A DNA stretch of 64,000 nucleotides, from the NCBI RefSeq assembly GCF_000786215.1, contig NZ_JROG01000003.1, forward strand, positions 434,001 to 498,000, given 5' to 3'. The notes below the pieces were generated by a model, which searched no databases, was not told the origin of the DNA, and saw only the letters and a program-made list of their open reading frames with translations. How positions within the stretch are numbered: the first letter of the stretch is position 1; every line of letters starts with the position of its first letter. Shown here one piece after another: positions 9,324-19,081 of the stretch. The position numbers were made by a program, and so were the translations under genes. The stretch comes from Sphingomonas sp. 35-24ZXX (GTDB lineage: Bacteria; Pseudomonadota; Alphaproteobacteria; Sphingomonadales; Sphingomonadaceae).

Positions 9324-10603
9324 GGACGCTTGGGACCCCTTTTGGGCGCGGCGCGCGGCGTGGTCGGCTTGCCAGGTTTGGCTGGCTTGGCCTTGCCGGC
9401 GGGCTTGGGCGCGGAAGACCGGCTGCGCCGCTCGCCCCTGCGCTCCTTGCGCAAGGTCTTGGCATGCGCCTTTGCCTGCTGCTTCTTGACCTCGCGGGTG
9501 GCGGGTGCCGGGCCTTCATCGGCAAACACGGCATCGCCCAGCGTCATGTCAAAGCCCAGATTGGCCATGGAATCGGCGAAATGCTCGGGCAGCTCGGCGG
9601 TGACATCCAGCGCCGGGCCATCAGGGTGCGGAATGCGCAGGCGGCGCGCATGCAGGTGCATCTTGCGGCTGATCGTGCCGGTGAGGAATGCATTCTGGCC
9701 GCCATATTTGCCGTCGCCGACAATCGGATGGCCGATCGCGGCCATGTGCACGCGCAACTGATGGGTGCGTCCGGTGAACGGCTGCAGCGCGACCCACGCG
9801 GCGCGCGATCCGGCGCGCTCGATCACCTGATAGGCGGTCCGCGAAGGCTGGCCGTTTTCCTCGTCGACATGCATCTTCTCGCCGCCGGTGCCCGGCTGCT
9901 TGGCGAGCGGCAATTCGATCAGGCCCGAATAGATATCGGGCACGCCCACGACCAGCGCCCAATAGACCTTCTTGGCATTGCGTCCGGCGAACTTCTTCGA
10001 AAAATAGGCGGCGCTGCCCGGCGTGCGCGCGAGCAGCAGCACACCCGACGTGTCCTTGTCCAGCCGATGGACCAGCTTGGGTCGCACCGGGCTGTCGTAC
10101 ATCAACGCTTCGGTCAGGCCATCGACATGCGCGTGGGTGCGGGTCCCGCCCTGCGTGGCAAGGCCCGGCGGCTTGTTGATCACGACCGCGGCCCGGTCGC
10201 GGTGGATCACCATCGACTGCGCATAGGCCACCTGATCATCGGTCAGCGTCTTGGGCGCTGGCTTTGCTGCGGGGCGTTGCTCAGTATCGCCGTCAGCAGG
10301 CGGAATGCGGATCGTCTGGCCAGCGACAATGCGGTCGCCAGGGCCGACGCGCTTGCCATCGAGGCGCACCTGGCCGGTCCGGGCCCAGCGCGAGACCAGG
10401 TTGAAGTTGACGTCGGGCAGATGGCGATGGAACCAGCGGTCGAGCCGGATGCCGTCATCATCGCCATCGACCGTGAACTGCCGGGCCTCTGCCGAACCCT
10501 TTGCGATGGCGCTGCCGACTGCGGCAGGGCGCGCCCGTGCGGGGCCACGCGGACGGGACACAGCGGACTTGCTGGACGGAGACTTGCTGACGGGGGGCTT
10601 CAT
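9320..10603 (-). CDS. rluC: RluA-family 23S rRNA pseudouridine synthase with basic tails
   Basis: A pseudouridine synthase of the RluA/RluC type. The N-terminal S4 RNA-binding domain spans about residues 50-100, and the catalytic motif HRLDKDTSG is at 179-187 with Asp182 as the nucleophile. The downstream RTHQLRVH motif is also present. At 427 aa it is roughly 100 residues longer than E. coli RluC. The excess is an N-terminal Ser/Pro/Arg-rich segment (residues 1-40) and a C-terminal Lys/Arg/Pro-rich tail (about 365-427), both probably disordered and RNA-binding. It is coupled by 4-nt overlaps to crcB upstream and the HAD gene downstream. The exact modified uridines are inferred from the family only. 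Confidence 0.9.
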   Translation of the reverse strand: MKPPVSKSPSSKSAVSRPRGPARARPAAVGSAIAKGSAEARQFTVDGDDDGIRLDRWFHRHLPDVNFNLVSRWARTGQVRLDGKRVGPGDRIVAGQTIRIPPADGDTEQRPAAKPAPKTLTDDQVAYAQSMVIHRDRAAVVINKPPGLATQGGTRTHAHVDGLTEALMYDSPVRPKLVHRLDKDTSGVLLLARTPGSAAYFSKKFAGRNAKKVYWALVVGVPDIYSGLIELPLAKQPGTGGEKMHVDEENGQPSRTAYQVIERAGSRAAWVALQPFTGRTHQLRVHMAAIGHPIVGDGKYGGQNAFLTGTISRKMHLHARRLRIPHPDGPALDVTAELPEHFADSMANLGFDMTLGDAVFADEGPAPATREVKKQQAKAHAKTLRKERRGERRSRSSAPKPAGKAKPAKPGKPTTPRAAPKRGPKRP

Positions 10604-10992
10604 GGCATCGCCCTCGTCAGCGTGTAGCCCAGCGCCAAAGCGGCCACCGACAGCGTCACCGAGGTCAGGGCATAGCCCAGCGCCAGCGCGAGTTGTCCGC
10701 GGTCCATCATCTGGAACAGTTCCAGCGAAAACGCAGAGAAGGTCGTGAAGCCGCCAAGCACGCCGACACCGGCGAACAGCCGGACCGGCTCTGTGGCATC
10801 ACCCTTCAGCACCAGTGCTGCAAGCACGCCCATCAGCAGGCCGCCGATCACGTTGACGCTCAATGTCGCGAACGGAAAGCTGCCATGTCCCAGGCGAAGG
10901 GCCAGCACCGTGGCCTGAAACCGCAAGGCAGCGCCCAAAGCGCCGCCCGCCATCACCAGTCCGGTGGCCTTGAATGTCAAATGCGCGTCCAT
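10600..10992 (-). CDS. crcB: CrcB/Fluc fluoride ion channel
   Basis: A 130-aa four-helix membrane protein of the Fluc family, which forms antiparallel dimers that export fluoride. The diagnostic segments are GGALGAALRF in helix 1, TLSVNVIGG in helix 2, and GVLGGFTTFSAFSLE in helix 3, the last carrying the Phe box and the Thr/Ser lining the pore. It heads a chain of ATGA/GTGA overlaps with rluC, the HAD gene and the small membrane protein gene. I looked for a fluoride riboswitch in the 59 bp upstream and did not see its conserved elements. Confidence 0.93.
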   Translation of the reverse strand: MDAHLTFKATGLVMAGGALGAALRFQATVLALRLGHGSFPFATLSVNVIGGLLMGVLAALVLKGDATEPVRLFAGVGVLGGFTTFSAFSLELFQMMDRGQLALALGYALTSVTLSVAALALGYTLTRAMP

Positions 10993-11051
10993 TGCGCTGC
11001 CTTAGCGGGATTGGACGCGCCTTGGGAAGAAATATTCAGCCCGGCGTGCGT

Positions 11052-11267
11052 TCAGGCCGAATGACCGTCGCGGGCCGCGGCTTCTGCCTGCTCGAGTTCG
11101 GCAGCTTCAGCCCCTTCCAGAGCGTCAGCGGCCTCGCGTGCCTTCTGCTCGACCTTGGGCTTGTCGGCGGCAAATTCTTCCTGCGCGGCGCGGAAGTTCT
11201 GCGCCGCCTTGTAATTGCCTTCACCGAATTCCTGACCGGCGTTGGGATTATCAGATTGCTCAGCCAT
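11052..11267 (-). CDS. Small acidic hydrophilic protein, unknown
   Basis: A 71-aa protein that is very rich in Ala and Glu (for example REAADALEGAEAAELEQAEAA). It has no hydrophobic segment and is probably a mostly helical cytoplasmic protein. A strong ribosome binding site (AAAGGAGC) precedes the ATG at 11267, which supports a real gene despite its size and simple composition. It lies between sppA and crcB on the same strand, 59 bp before crcB. Small Ala/Glu-rich proteins of this kind occur in sphingomonads without a known role; a stress-related function would be speculation. Confidence 0.65.
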   Translation of the reverse strand: MAEQSDNPNAGQEFGEGNYKAAQNFRAAQEEFAADKPKVEQKAREAADALEGAEAAELEQAEAAARDGHSA

Positions 11268-11332
11268 GTGCGTGCTCCTTTTGCGACAGAATTGCCTGTC
11301 AGGAGCTACGCCAGCGGCTGATCCCGGTTCCC

Positions 11333-13207
11333 TCAGCGCTTCAGCAATGCGCCCAGCCAGCCCGCATCAGCCTTGGCGATGCTGCGCGACGGCAGTGCGC
11401 CCGAACATTCCAGGCACCAGGCCTGGACGCCTTGCGCGCCACTCAAGACCTGCACGTCGCCCAGCGCCTGACCCAGAGCAGCCTTCTGCTGCCAGGCCAG
11501 ACGGGCGACCAGGCCCCTGCCCTGCTGTTGGCCGTCCTCGGTCGGCGCGAACATGCTGGACACCAGCTGTTCGAACGGATCGGGCTCGGTCTGGAGGTCA
11601 TGGACGCTATAGCCACCGTCCTTCAGCTTTGCCCGCTTGGCAGCTTCGGCGATCGCATCGTCGATCGATCCAAAGCGATCGACCAGCTTGATCTGCCGCG
11701 CGGTCCCGCCATCCCAGACCCGGCCCTGGGCGATCTCGTCGACCTGATCGACAGACATGCCGCGGGCCTTGCCGACCAGCGCCAGGAAGCGGCGGTAATC
11801 ATGCTCGATGCTGCCCTGAATGAAGGTGTCCACGGTGCTGTTGAACCCGCCCAGGATATCGGGCTGACCCGAAAGCTCGGTGGTCGCCACGCCATCCGCG
11901 CGCACGCCATATTCGGCAAGCGCACGTTCGAAGCTGGGAAGGACGGCAAAGATGCCGATCGAGCCGGTAATGGTCGAGGGTTCGGCAAAGATCGTGTCGC
12001 CCGCGGTTGCCACCCAATAGCCGCCACTCGCCGCGACATTGCCCATCGAGACCACGACCGGGATCTTGCGCTTGCGATATTCCTCGATCGCGCGGCGGAT
12101 CTGTTCGGAGGCGAACGCCGAGCCACCCGGCGAATCCACGCGCACGACCAGCGCCTTGAGGTTGTCGCGCTTCAGGCCCTTGTGCAGCAGCTCCTCGATG
12201 CGATCGCCGCCCGCCGTCCCGGGGCCGGCATCGCCATCCACAATCGTGCCTGCGATGGTCACGACCGCAACTTCGTCGCCGCCGCTCTTGGCGGGGTTTG
12301 CCGCCACCCAGTCCTTGAGATTGGTGTGCTTGAATGCGCCCGGGCCTTCGTCGTCGTCAGCGCCTGCCAGCGCTGCAACACGCTTGCCGAAGGCGGCACG
12401 GTCACCGACCTTGTCGGCGATCTTGCGGTCGATCGCAACCTTGACCAGATCGCCATTGGCCGCGGTGATCGTCCCTGCCGGATCTGCAATATAACCGGCC
12501 AGATCGACCTTGGGACGCGCCTTCTTGACCGCCGCCTGCCAGTTCTCCCAGATCGGGCGATAGACCGCCAGCAGCGCCTGTTCGGCCTCGGGTGATTGGT
12601 CGGAACGCAGATAGGGTTCGACCGCGCTCTTGAACGTGCCGACGCGATAGACGTGCGCGGTCACCTTGAAGCGGTCAAGAAAATCCTTGTAATACAGGCG
12701 CGAACCGCCCGGACCGGTGAACGCGGCGCCACCCATCGGGTCGATCCAGATTTCGCTGCCATGCGCCGCCAGCATATAGGCGGCATCGCTGTAGAAGGTG
12801 GCAAAGGTATAGACCGGCTTGCCCTTGGCCTTGGCGCGGCCGAGCGCGGCACCGACCTGCTCGAGCGAGACCTGGCCGCCGCCCATGAAGCTGTCGAGAT
12901 CAAGCGCGATGACCTTGATGCGATCATCCTGGGCTGCGGTGTCGATCGCCCGGATCAGGTCGCGTTCGCGAAACTGCTTGAGCGGCGCCTGGCCGCTGAG
13001 CAGGGCGTTGAACGGGTCGGCGCTCTCGGGCTCCTCGACGATCACGCCATCGAGTTTGACCAGCAGCGCGCCATCGGTCACCGCGGCCGGATTGGGCCGC
13101 CAAGACAGTGCCGCCAGGATCAGGCCGAAGAACAATAACATGGCAAGCAGGACCAGACCGTCCTTGATCGCCACCAGCACCTTCCAGGCGCCCTTCACAA
13201 AACCCAT
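11333..13207 (-). CDS. sppA: Signal peptide peptidase SppA, 67-kDa type
   Basis: A membrane-bound serine protease that degrades released signal peptides in the cytoplasmic membrane. The 624-aa length matches the long, two-domain SppA. There is one N-terminal transmembrane helix at about residues 14-34, followed by two S49 peptidase domains. The Ser/Lys dyad is split between the domains as in E. coli: Lys193 in VGTFKSAVEPY of the N-terminal domain and Ser394 in NVAASGGYW of the C-terminal domain. Both residues are intact, so the enzyme should be active. It is transcribed alone or with the small acidic protein gene that follows 65 bp later. Confidence 0.93.
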   Translation of the reverse strand: MGFVKGAWKVLVAIKDGLVLLAMLLFFGLILAALSWRPNPAAVTDGALLVKLDGVIVEEPESADPFNALLSGQAPLKQFRERDLIRAIDTAAQDDRIKVIALDLDSFMGGGQVSLEQVGAALGRAKAKGKPVYTFATFYSDAAYMLAAHGSEIWIDPMGGAAFTGPGGSRLYYKDFLDRFKVTAHVYRVGTFKSAVEPYLRSDQSPEAEQALLAVYRPIWENWQAAVKKARPKVDLAGYIADPAGTITAANGDLVKVAIDRKIADKVGDRAAFGKRVAALAGADDDEGPGAFKHTNLKDWVAANPAKSGGDEVAVVTIAGTIVDGDAGPGTAGGDRIEELLHKGLKRDNLKALVVRVDSPGGSAFASEQIRRAIEEYRKRKIPVVVSMGNVAASGGYWVATAGDTIFAEPSTITGSIGIFAVLPSFERALAEYGVRADGVATTELSGQPDILGGFNSTVDTFIQGSIEHDYRRFLALVGKARGMSVDQVDEIAQGRVWDGGTARQIKLVDRFGSIDDAIAEAAKRAKLKDGGYSVHDLQTEPDPFEQLVSSMFAPTEDGQQQGRGLVARLAWQQKAALGQALGDVQVLSGAQGVQAWCLECSGALPSRSIAKADAGWLGALLKR

Positions 13208-13355
13208 TATCTGCTCCGCATCGGGCGGATATGCCCCAGCGACCTATCTAGGCACGGCAGACGGAATTTGCCACTGCTTCGCGCGACAGACGGCTGATGG
13301 TGTTCGACCGTCGACCTGCGCCACGCCCGGACGGCCTGGCAGTGCCGGTTCAGCG

Positions 13356-13847
13356 CTATGCGCCAGATCGCGCGAACCGGGCGTCGAACAGCCGGTCAAG
13401 CGCGAACATGCCGCCGCCGCGCGCGACCAGGATCAACGCCAGCCCGAACCACATGACATGCGGCGTCCAGAACGCATCGGGATAGACGAACAGCTGAATG
13501 ACACTGGTCATCACGAACAGCCCCGCCGCGCCAAAACGCGTCGCGAGCCCCAGCATCACCAGTATCGGGAGGATGTGTTCGGCATAGGTGGCGATCGTGC
13601 CGGTGATTTCCGGAAACGGCATATGGTATTCGTCTCGGAACAGGTCGTAGGTGATCGGATTGATGGTCAGCCAACTGCCATCCTCCACCTTGGTGCGAGC
13701 GGATCGCCAGAACTGGGCTGCCAGCGCCAGGCGAACGACAAAAAGGGCGAACCCTTCGAACAGGCGGGTTTCAAGAAGCGCAATCACGCGCAGGATCAAG
13801 GCTGTCATCAACAAGGGCTTCCGGCTAGATGGGTCGGGCCGAGGCAT
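13356..13847 (-). CDS. bufD: DoxX family membrane protein, last gene of the bufferin operon
   Basis: A 163-aa protein of the DoxX family with four predicted transmembrane segments, including FALFVVRLALAAQFW, AEHILPILVMLGLAT, GLFVMTSVIQLFV and VMWFGLALILVA. The start at 13847 is uncertain; an internal ATG at 13808 would remove 13 polar residues and leave the family-like N-terminus. It follows bufC on the same strand by 42-81 bp. DoxX-family genes are the usual fourth gene of bufferin (DUF2282) operons, where they are thought to act with the periplasmic metallophore. That role is known only from context. Confidence 0.8.
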   Translation of the reverse strand: MPRPDPSSRKPLLMTALILRVIALLETRLFEGFALFVVRLALAAQFWRSARTKVEDGSWLTINPITYDLFRDEYHMPFPEITGTIATYAEHILPILVMLGLATRFGAAGLFVMTSVIQLFVYPDAFWTPHVMWFGLALILVARGGGMFALDRLFDARFARSGA

Positions 13848-13889
13848 CGCGCGCGATGTCGCAGGGCCACGGGCCTGATCAGCCCCCGG

Positions 13890-14627
13890 TCATTCCCCCG
13901 GCCTTGCCAGCATCCCCGCCTCGATCAGCGCGAAGATGGCCGGCAATGCCTCCGCCTCGCCTGCCATTTCGATGGCGGAAGCCAGAAGGTTACGCATGTT
14001 GGGCAGATCGCCTGCACGCATTGCAAGATCAGCCTGCAAGCTTCCCAGCGGATGCAGCAGAACTTCAGCGTCTGGGCGCGTGATCAACAGATGGGCGGCA
14101 GTGGACGCCGCCTGTCCGGCCAATTCGGGCAGCAGCACGCCGATGTCGGAAAGCACCGGCACAAGGCGCACCGCAGGATGCACCGTGACCGGCAGGTCGA
14201 GCAGGCCGCTCTCATCAAGGCCGGCGAGGTCGGCCAGTCTGAGCGCAGAGGCCTCGGCGGCGTGATAGGATTGCAGCCAGGCCCATTCGATGGCGGCCAG
14301 GTCGCAGCACGACTGTTCGGCCCCTTGCCCATTCAGAAAGGTCGCAAAGCCCTTGCCGATCTGCAAGAACTTGCGCGCGCGGACCTCGGGCTGCTCGACG
14401 AACAGGCGCGAGGCGTTGTTGAAGGCTGCGGCTCCCATGTGATCGCGGGTGCGCGGAAAGCTGTCCTCGATCGCCACCAGCCTGGCATGGCTGATGGTGT
14501 TGGCATGCGCCTTCAGACCGAGCAGCGCCCGTCCGGGAGGGTCCGCGAACAGGCCTTCGGGGAACGCCTGCGGTCCCCTCTGCAGCACCGCGATGAAACG
14601 CGCCTGATCGTCTGCCAGATCGCTCAT
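13890..14627 (-). CDS. bufC: BufC/HvfC-type RiPP recognition protein (DUF2063)
   Basis: A 245-aa protein of the DUF2063 family, annotated elsewhere as a putative DNA-binding domain protein. In MNIO clusters it is the partner that helps the iron oxidase bind its precursor peptide. Features seen are an N-terminal helical domain with the family pattern (QARFIAVLQRG, then FNNASRLFVEQPE) and a C-terminal helical part ending near LIEAGMLARPGE. It starts 4 bp after the stop of bufB, so the two are almost certainly translated together and act as one complex. The DNA-binding label is an old guess. Confidence 0.88.
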   Translation of the reverse strand: MSDLADDQARFIAVLQRGPQAFPEGLFADPPGRALLGLKAHANTISHARLVAIEDSFPRTRDHMGAAAFNNASRLFVEQPEVRARKFLQIGKGFATFLNGQGAEQSCCDLAAIEWAWLQSYHAAEASALRLADLAGLDESGLLDLPVTVHPAVRLVPVLSDIGVLLPELAGQAASTAAHLLITRPDAEVLLHPLGSLQADLAMRAGDLPNMRNLLASAIEMAGEAEALPAIFALIEAGMLARPGE

Positions 14628-14631
14628 GCCA

Positions 14632-15498
14632 TCAGGCGACCTGCAGCGCGCCAGCGTCAGCCATATGCCGGGTCGCGCGGTGTGCTTCTGCCATCAAGGT
14701 GTCAAACGCTGGAACGTTCGTATCCCATTCGATCAGCACCGGCTTTGGCCCGGCCCGTGCCACGAAGCGGTCGAACAGTGCCCAGGTCAGCTCACTGACG
14801 GCAGAGCCATGGTCATCGATCAGCAATGGACGGCCATCATGCCACTCGGTGGCGTGCCCTGCGAGGTGGATTTCGCCGACCAGCGCCGGATCAATCGCAT
14901 CGATCGTCGCGAACGGATCTGTCTGCAGATTGGTACAGCTGACCTCGACATTGTTGATATCGAACAGCAGGCCGCAGCCGCTGCGGCGGCACAGGGCGTG
15001 CAGGAACGTGACCTCATCCATCTCGTCATGGTCAAAGGCCAGATAGCGTGAGGGGTTTTCGATGAGAATCGGCCGCTTGAGCCGGTCCTGCACGCGGCTC
15101 ACCTGCGCTGCGACATGATCGAGCGCGGCTTGCGTATAGGGGATCGGCAACAGATCGGGGTAGCGATCGGTGCTGTTGCCCGACCAGCTCAGATGGTCGG
15201 AAACACTCGCGGGCTGATAGCGCACACACAAGGCCGCCAGCTGCTCGAGCTCATCGGTGTCCAGCCCTTCAGCCGTCCCGATCGACAGGCCGACGCTGTG
15301 AAAGCTGATCGGCAATCGCTCGGCCACCGCAGTCAGCCAGCGATGGGGCGGCCCACCATCGACGAAGTAATTCTGCGGGTGCACCTCCACCCATGCAGGG
15401 AGAGGCGCGCCCGATTGGGGCTCCAGAATGTCGCGATAGTGGGCCGGCTTCAGCCCGATGCCTGTTTCGGGGGGCAGGTTCATCGGGCTGTCAGGCAT
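14632..15498 (-). CDS. bufB: BufB, multinuclear non-heme iron oxidase (MNIO/DUF692)
   Basis: A 288-aa TIM-barrel protein of the DUF692 family, the multinuclear iron oxidases that modify cysteine residues in RiPP precursors. Metal-ligand segments are present in the family order: HSVGLSIG, SDHLSW, ENPSRY, DINNVEV, EIHLAGH, IDDHG and EWDTN. In bufferin systems the enzyme converts precursor cysteines to thiooxazole-type heterocycles that bind copper. It lies 9 bp after bufA and 4 bp before bufC. The start at 15498 or an internal ATG at 15483 are both possible. Family assignment is confident; the chemistry is known from homologues, not shown here. Confidence 0.92.
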   Translation of the reverse strand: MPDSPMNLPPETGIGLKPAHYRDILEPQSGAPLPAWVEVHPQNYFVDGGPPHRWLTAVAERLPISFHSVGLSIGTAEGLDTDELEQLAALCVRYQPASVSDHLSWSGNSTDRYPDLLPIPYTQAALDHVAAQVSRVQDRLKRPILIENPSRYLAFDHDEMDEVTFLHALCRRSGCGLLFDINNVEVSCTNLQTDPFATIDAIDPALVGEIHLAGHATEWHDGRPLLIDDHGSAVSELTWALFDRFVARAGPKPVLIEWDTNVPAFDTLMAEAHRATRHMADAGALQVA

Positions 15499-15507
15499 CC
15501 AGTGGGC

Positions 15508-15795
15508 TCAAGCCTTGGGGGTCGGCTTCTTGGCACCCTTGAGGGCGGTCAGCGATCCGCCCATCTTGGCGCATTCGCCCTTGGCGACATATTTCCAGGC
15601 GCTGCCCTGATAGTCGACGGTCGAGGTGCCTGCGCACGAGGTACCGGGGCCGGCGGCGCAATCGTTCTTGCCCTTCAGCGAAACGCCGTAGCACTTTTCC
15701 TTTTCGCCGGCGGCAGCAGCGGGCGTGGCAGCAACGGTGGCGGCGGCCAGCACGGCGGCGGCTGCGGCGCCAAGGGTCAGCATGGAATTCGACAT
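15508..15795 (-). CDS. bufA: Bufferin precursor peptide (DUF2282)
   Basis: A 95-aa precursor with an Ala-rich Sec signal peptide (about residues 1-29) followed by the DUF2282 core. The core holds four cysteines, in EKCYGVS, KNDCAAG, GTSCAG and KGECAK. This pattern is that of bufferins, which are exported, modified by the MNIO BufB at cysteine and chelate copper in the periplasm. A short Lys/Pro-rich tail follows. A good ribosome binding site (AGAGGA) lies before ATG 15795, and an ECF-type promoter about 70 bp upstream. The signal peptide is retained during modification in characterised cases, which is why the leader is not a classical RiPP leader. Confidence 0.92.
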   Translation of the reverse strand: MSNSMLTLGAAAAAVLAAATVAATPAAAAGEKEKCYGVSLKGKNDCAAGPGTSCAGTSTVDYQGSAWKYVAKGECAKMGGSLTALKGAKKPTPKA

Positions 15796-15865
15796 GGGTT
15801 TTTCCTCTCAGATCAAGGGAGCACTATGAACGGCGAAGACCTGCATCCCTCCGTCCAGCTTTCGG

Positions 15866-15891
15866 TTCGACCCGTTATTCTGCGAAGTTAC
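15866..15891 (-). promoter_or_regulatory. ECF-sigma-type promoter of the bufferin operon
   Basis: On the minus strand GTAACT (15891-15886) is followed after exactly 16 nt by CGAA (15869-15866), 70 bp before the bufA start. The -35 AAC and -10 CGAA pattern is typical of ECF sigma factors. As I recall it, the SigF-type promoter in Caulobacter is GTAACC-N16-CGAA, which differs at one base. No SigF-like gene is visible in the window. Confidence 0.65.
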
Positions 15892-15933
15892 CCCGTTTGG
15901 GCTTCCGGCGCAAAAAATTCCGGCCACCATGGG

Positions 15934-15961
15934 TTGACCACCGCCAACCGGGCGCTATCTA
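15934..15961 (+). promoter_or_regulatory. Probable sigma-70 promoter of groESL
   Basis: TTGACC (15934-15939) and TATCTA (15956-15961) are separated by 16 bp and lie immediately upstream of the CIRCE operator, the usual arrangement for repression by HrcA. Transcription would start within or just before CIRCE. Confidence 0.65.
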
Positions 15962-15969
15962 GCGGCTCG

Positions 15970-15996
15970 TTAGCACTCACCCCACCCGAGTGCTAA
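15970..15996. promoter_or_regulatory. CIRCE operator (HrcA binding site)
   Basis: The inverted repeat TTAGCACTC-N9-GAGTGCTAA matches the CIRCE consensus at every position in both arms. It lies 81 bp before groES. HrcA binding here represses groESL in the absence of heat stress. The hrcA gene is not in the window. Confidence 0.97.
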
Positions 15997-16077
15997 TCGC
16001 GAGTGCAGGCACGTTTCGCTGTGCCGGCCGCGAAGGGGGTTTCACTAATTTCAGTGACGCAAGGAAAGGCTTAACGC

Positions 16078-16365
16078 ATGACATTTCGTCCGTTGCACGA
16101 CCGGGTTCTGGTGCGCCGCATCGAAGCCGAAGAAAAGACCGCTGGCGGGATCATCATTCCCGACGCCGCCAAGGAAAAGCCGTCAGAAGGCGAAGTGATC
16201 GCCGCTGGCGAAGGCGCCCGTGACGATGCCGGTGCGCGTATCGCGCTCGACGTCAAGGTTGGCGACAAGATCCTGTTCGGCAAGTGGTCGGGCACCGAAG
16301 TGAAGATCAATGGTGAAGACCTGATCATCATGAAGGAAAGCGACATTCTGGGCATCATGGGCTGA
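16078..16365 (+). CDS. groES: Co-chaperonin GroES
   Basis: The 95-aa 10-kDa co-chaperonin that caps the GroEL cage. It begins [14 protein letters not shown], has the flexible mobile loop around [15 protein letters not shown] (residues 21-35), and ends with the [15 protein letters not shown] and DILGIMG strands. A ribosome binding site (AAGGAAAGG) lies about 10 bases before the ATG. It is co-transcribed with groEL, 51 bp downstream, under the CIRCE element upstream. Confidence 0.98.
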   Translation: MTFRPLHDRVLVRRIEAEEKTAGGIIIPDAAKEKPSEGEVIAAGEGARDDAGARIALDVKVGDKILFGKWSGTEVKINGEDLIIMKESDILGIMG

Positions 16366-16392
16366 TCGATCCGATCATCCTGACTGACCTAA

Positions 16393-18069
<1,677 letters not shown>

Positions 18070-18106
18070 TCCACGCACGTTCGGCCTTCAAGCCAACGCA
18101 AGATTT

Positions 18107-18138
18107 GGGGCCGGAGGGGAAACCTTCCGGCCCTTTTT
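18107..18138 (+). terminator. Intrinsic terminator after groEL
   Basis: A stem GGGCCGGAAGG-type hairpin (GGGCCGGAGG pairing with CCTTCCGGCCC, loop GGGAAA region) is followed by TTTTT at about 18133-18138, just before the end of the converging DJ-1/PfpI-like gene. Confidence 0.85.
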
Positions 18139-18142
18139 CGTG

Positions 18143-18829
18143 TCAGGCGGTGGCGTTCAGAGCCGCTTCCATCTCGGCCGATCGCGCGTCGTAGAACCGT
18201 GACTGCATCATCTGGACGATGTGGGACGGGCTGGTCGCTGGCGTTCCTCCCACGAACGGCGGTGCGGGGTCGTATTCGAAATTGAGCTGCAGCGAGCGCG
18301 CGACATCCTCACCGTGCAGATGCGCGATGATGGTGAGCGCAAAGTCGATGCCCGAGGTCACGCCGCCAGCGGTGACGACATTGCCATCGAACACGGTGCG
18401 TGCGTCTTCATGCACTGCGCCAACCATGGGGAGCAGGCTGGCATAGCCCCAGTGCGTCGTCGCGCGCTTGCCTTGAAGCAAACCTGCCCGTCCGAGGATG
18501 AACGCGCCGGTGCACACGCTGGTGATCCATTGCGCGCGAGATGCCTGGTTGCTCACGATTTCGATCAGCCGTGCATTGCTGAGTGCGGGCGCAACACCCA
18601 GGCCACCGGGCACGCACAGCAGATCGGCCTGCGGGCAATCTTCGAACGTCACCGTCGGCATGATGCCAAAGCCGACATCGGTCATCACCGGATCGAGGCT
18701 AGCCGCAGCGACATGCACCTTGGCCCCGGGCATCCGGCACAGGAACTGCGCAGGTCCGGTGAAATCGAGCTGGGTCACATTGTCGAACAGGACGAAGACG
18801 ACATTGTATGCGGGTGGTGCTTGGGTCAT
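18143..18829 (-). CDS. DJ-1/PfpI family protein, isonitrile hydratase-like
   Basis: A 228-aa class I glutamine amidotransferase-like protein. The nucleophile elbow ITSVCTGAFILGRAGLL contains the conserved cysteine, and the N-terminal VLFDNVTQLDFTGP carries the Asp that is characteristic of isonitrile (cyclohexyl-isocyanide) hydratases, which convert isonitriles to N-substituted formamides. There is no C-terminal AraC helix-turn-helix, so it is the enzyme form rather than the regulator. The start at 18829 gives the family's N-terminus; upstream codons in frame are rejected. It stands alone, convergent to groEL. The substrate is not known. Confidence 0.8.
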   Translation of the reverse strand: MTQAPPAYNVVFVLFDNVTQLDFTGPAQFLCRMPGAKVHVAAASLDPVMTDVGFGIMPTVTFEDCPQADLLCVPGGLGVAPALSNARLIEIVSNQASRAQWITSVCTGAFILGRAGLLQGKRATTHWGYASLLPMVGAVHEDARTVFDGNVVTAGGVTSGIDFALTIIAHLHGEDVARSLQLNFEYDPAPPFVGGTPATSPSHIVQMMQSRFYDARSAEMEAALNATA

Positions 18830-19026
18830 GGGCCATGCCTTTCGATCAGCAGATTGCCCAGGCGCGCGACATGAAAAATCTGCCCGCTCCCCGATGGTGG
18901 TCCATCTCGATGCGCCAGTTGCGGACGGCCCCAAGTGTACGGCGCGCTGACTGCTCTGCCAAGGGACCTTTTTGCTCGGGCTTTATCCCGTTCGATCCAG
19001 GACTGGTTGCGCGCTAGATCGGGCTA

Positions 19027-19079
19027 GCCATCCCCTCTATATTATGACATAATCTGTGACATAACATCGAGGGGATGGC
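19027..19079. repeat. 11-bp inverted repeat and palindromes in the MBL gene leader
   Basis: GCCATCCCCTC (19027-19037) is the exact inverse of GAGGGGATGGC (19069-19079), 31 bp apart. Between the arms lie a perfect palindrome ATTATG-A-CATAAT (19041-19053) and two copies of TGACATAA (19045-19052 and 19057-19064). The right arm contains the GAGGGG ribosome binding site of the gene starting at 19082. Confidence 0.75.
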
Positions 19080-19081
19080 CG

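Noticed and set aside
10993..11051. Possible fluoride riboswitch before crcB
   Set aside because: The 59-bp spacer lacks the conserved pseudoknot elements and leaves too little room; crcB in sphingomonads often has none.
18143..18829. AraC-type regulator (GATase1 domain)
   Set aside because: The protein ends after the DJ-1/PfpI domain; there is no helix-turn-helix part.
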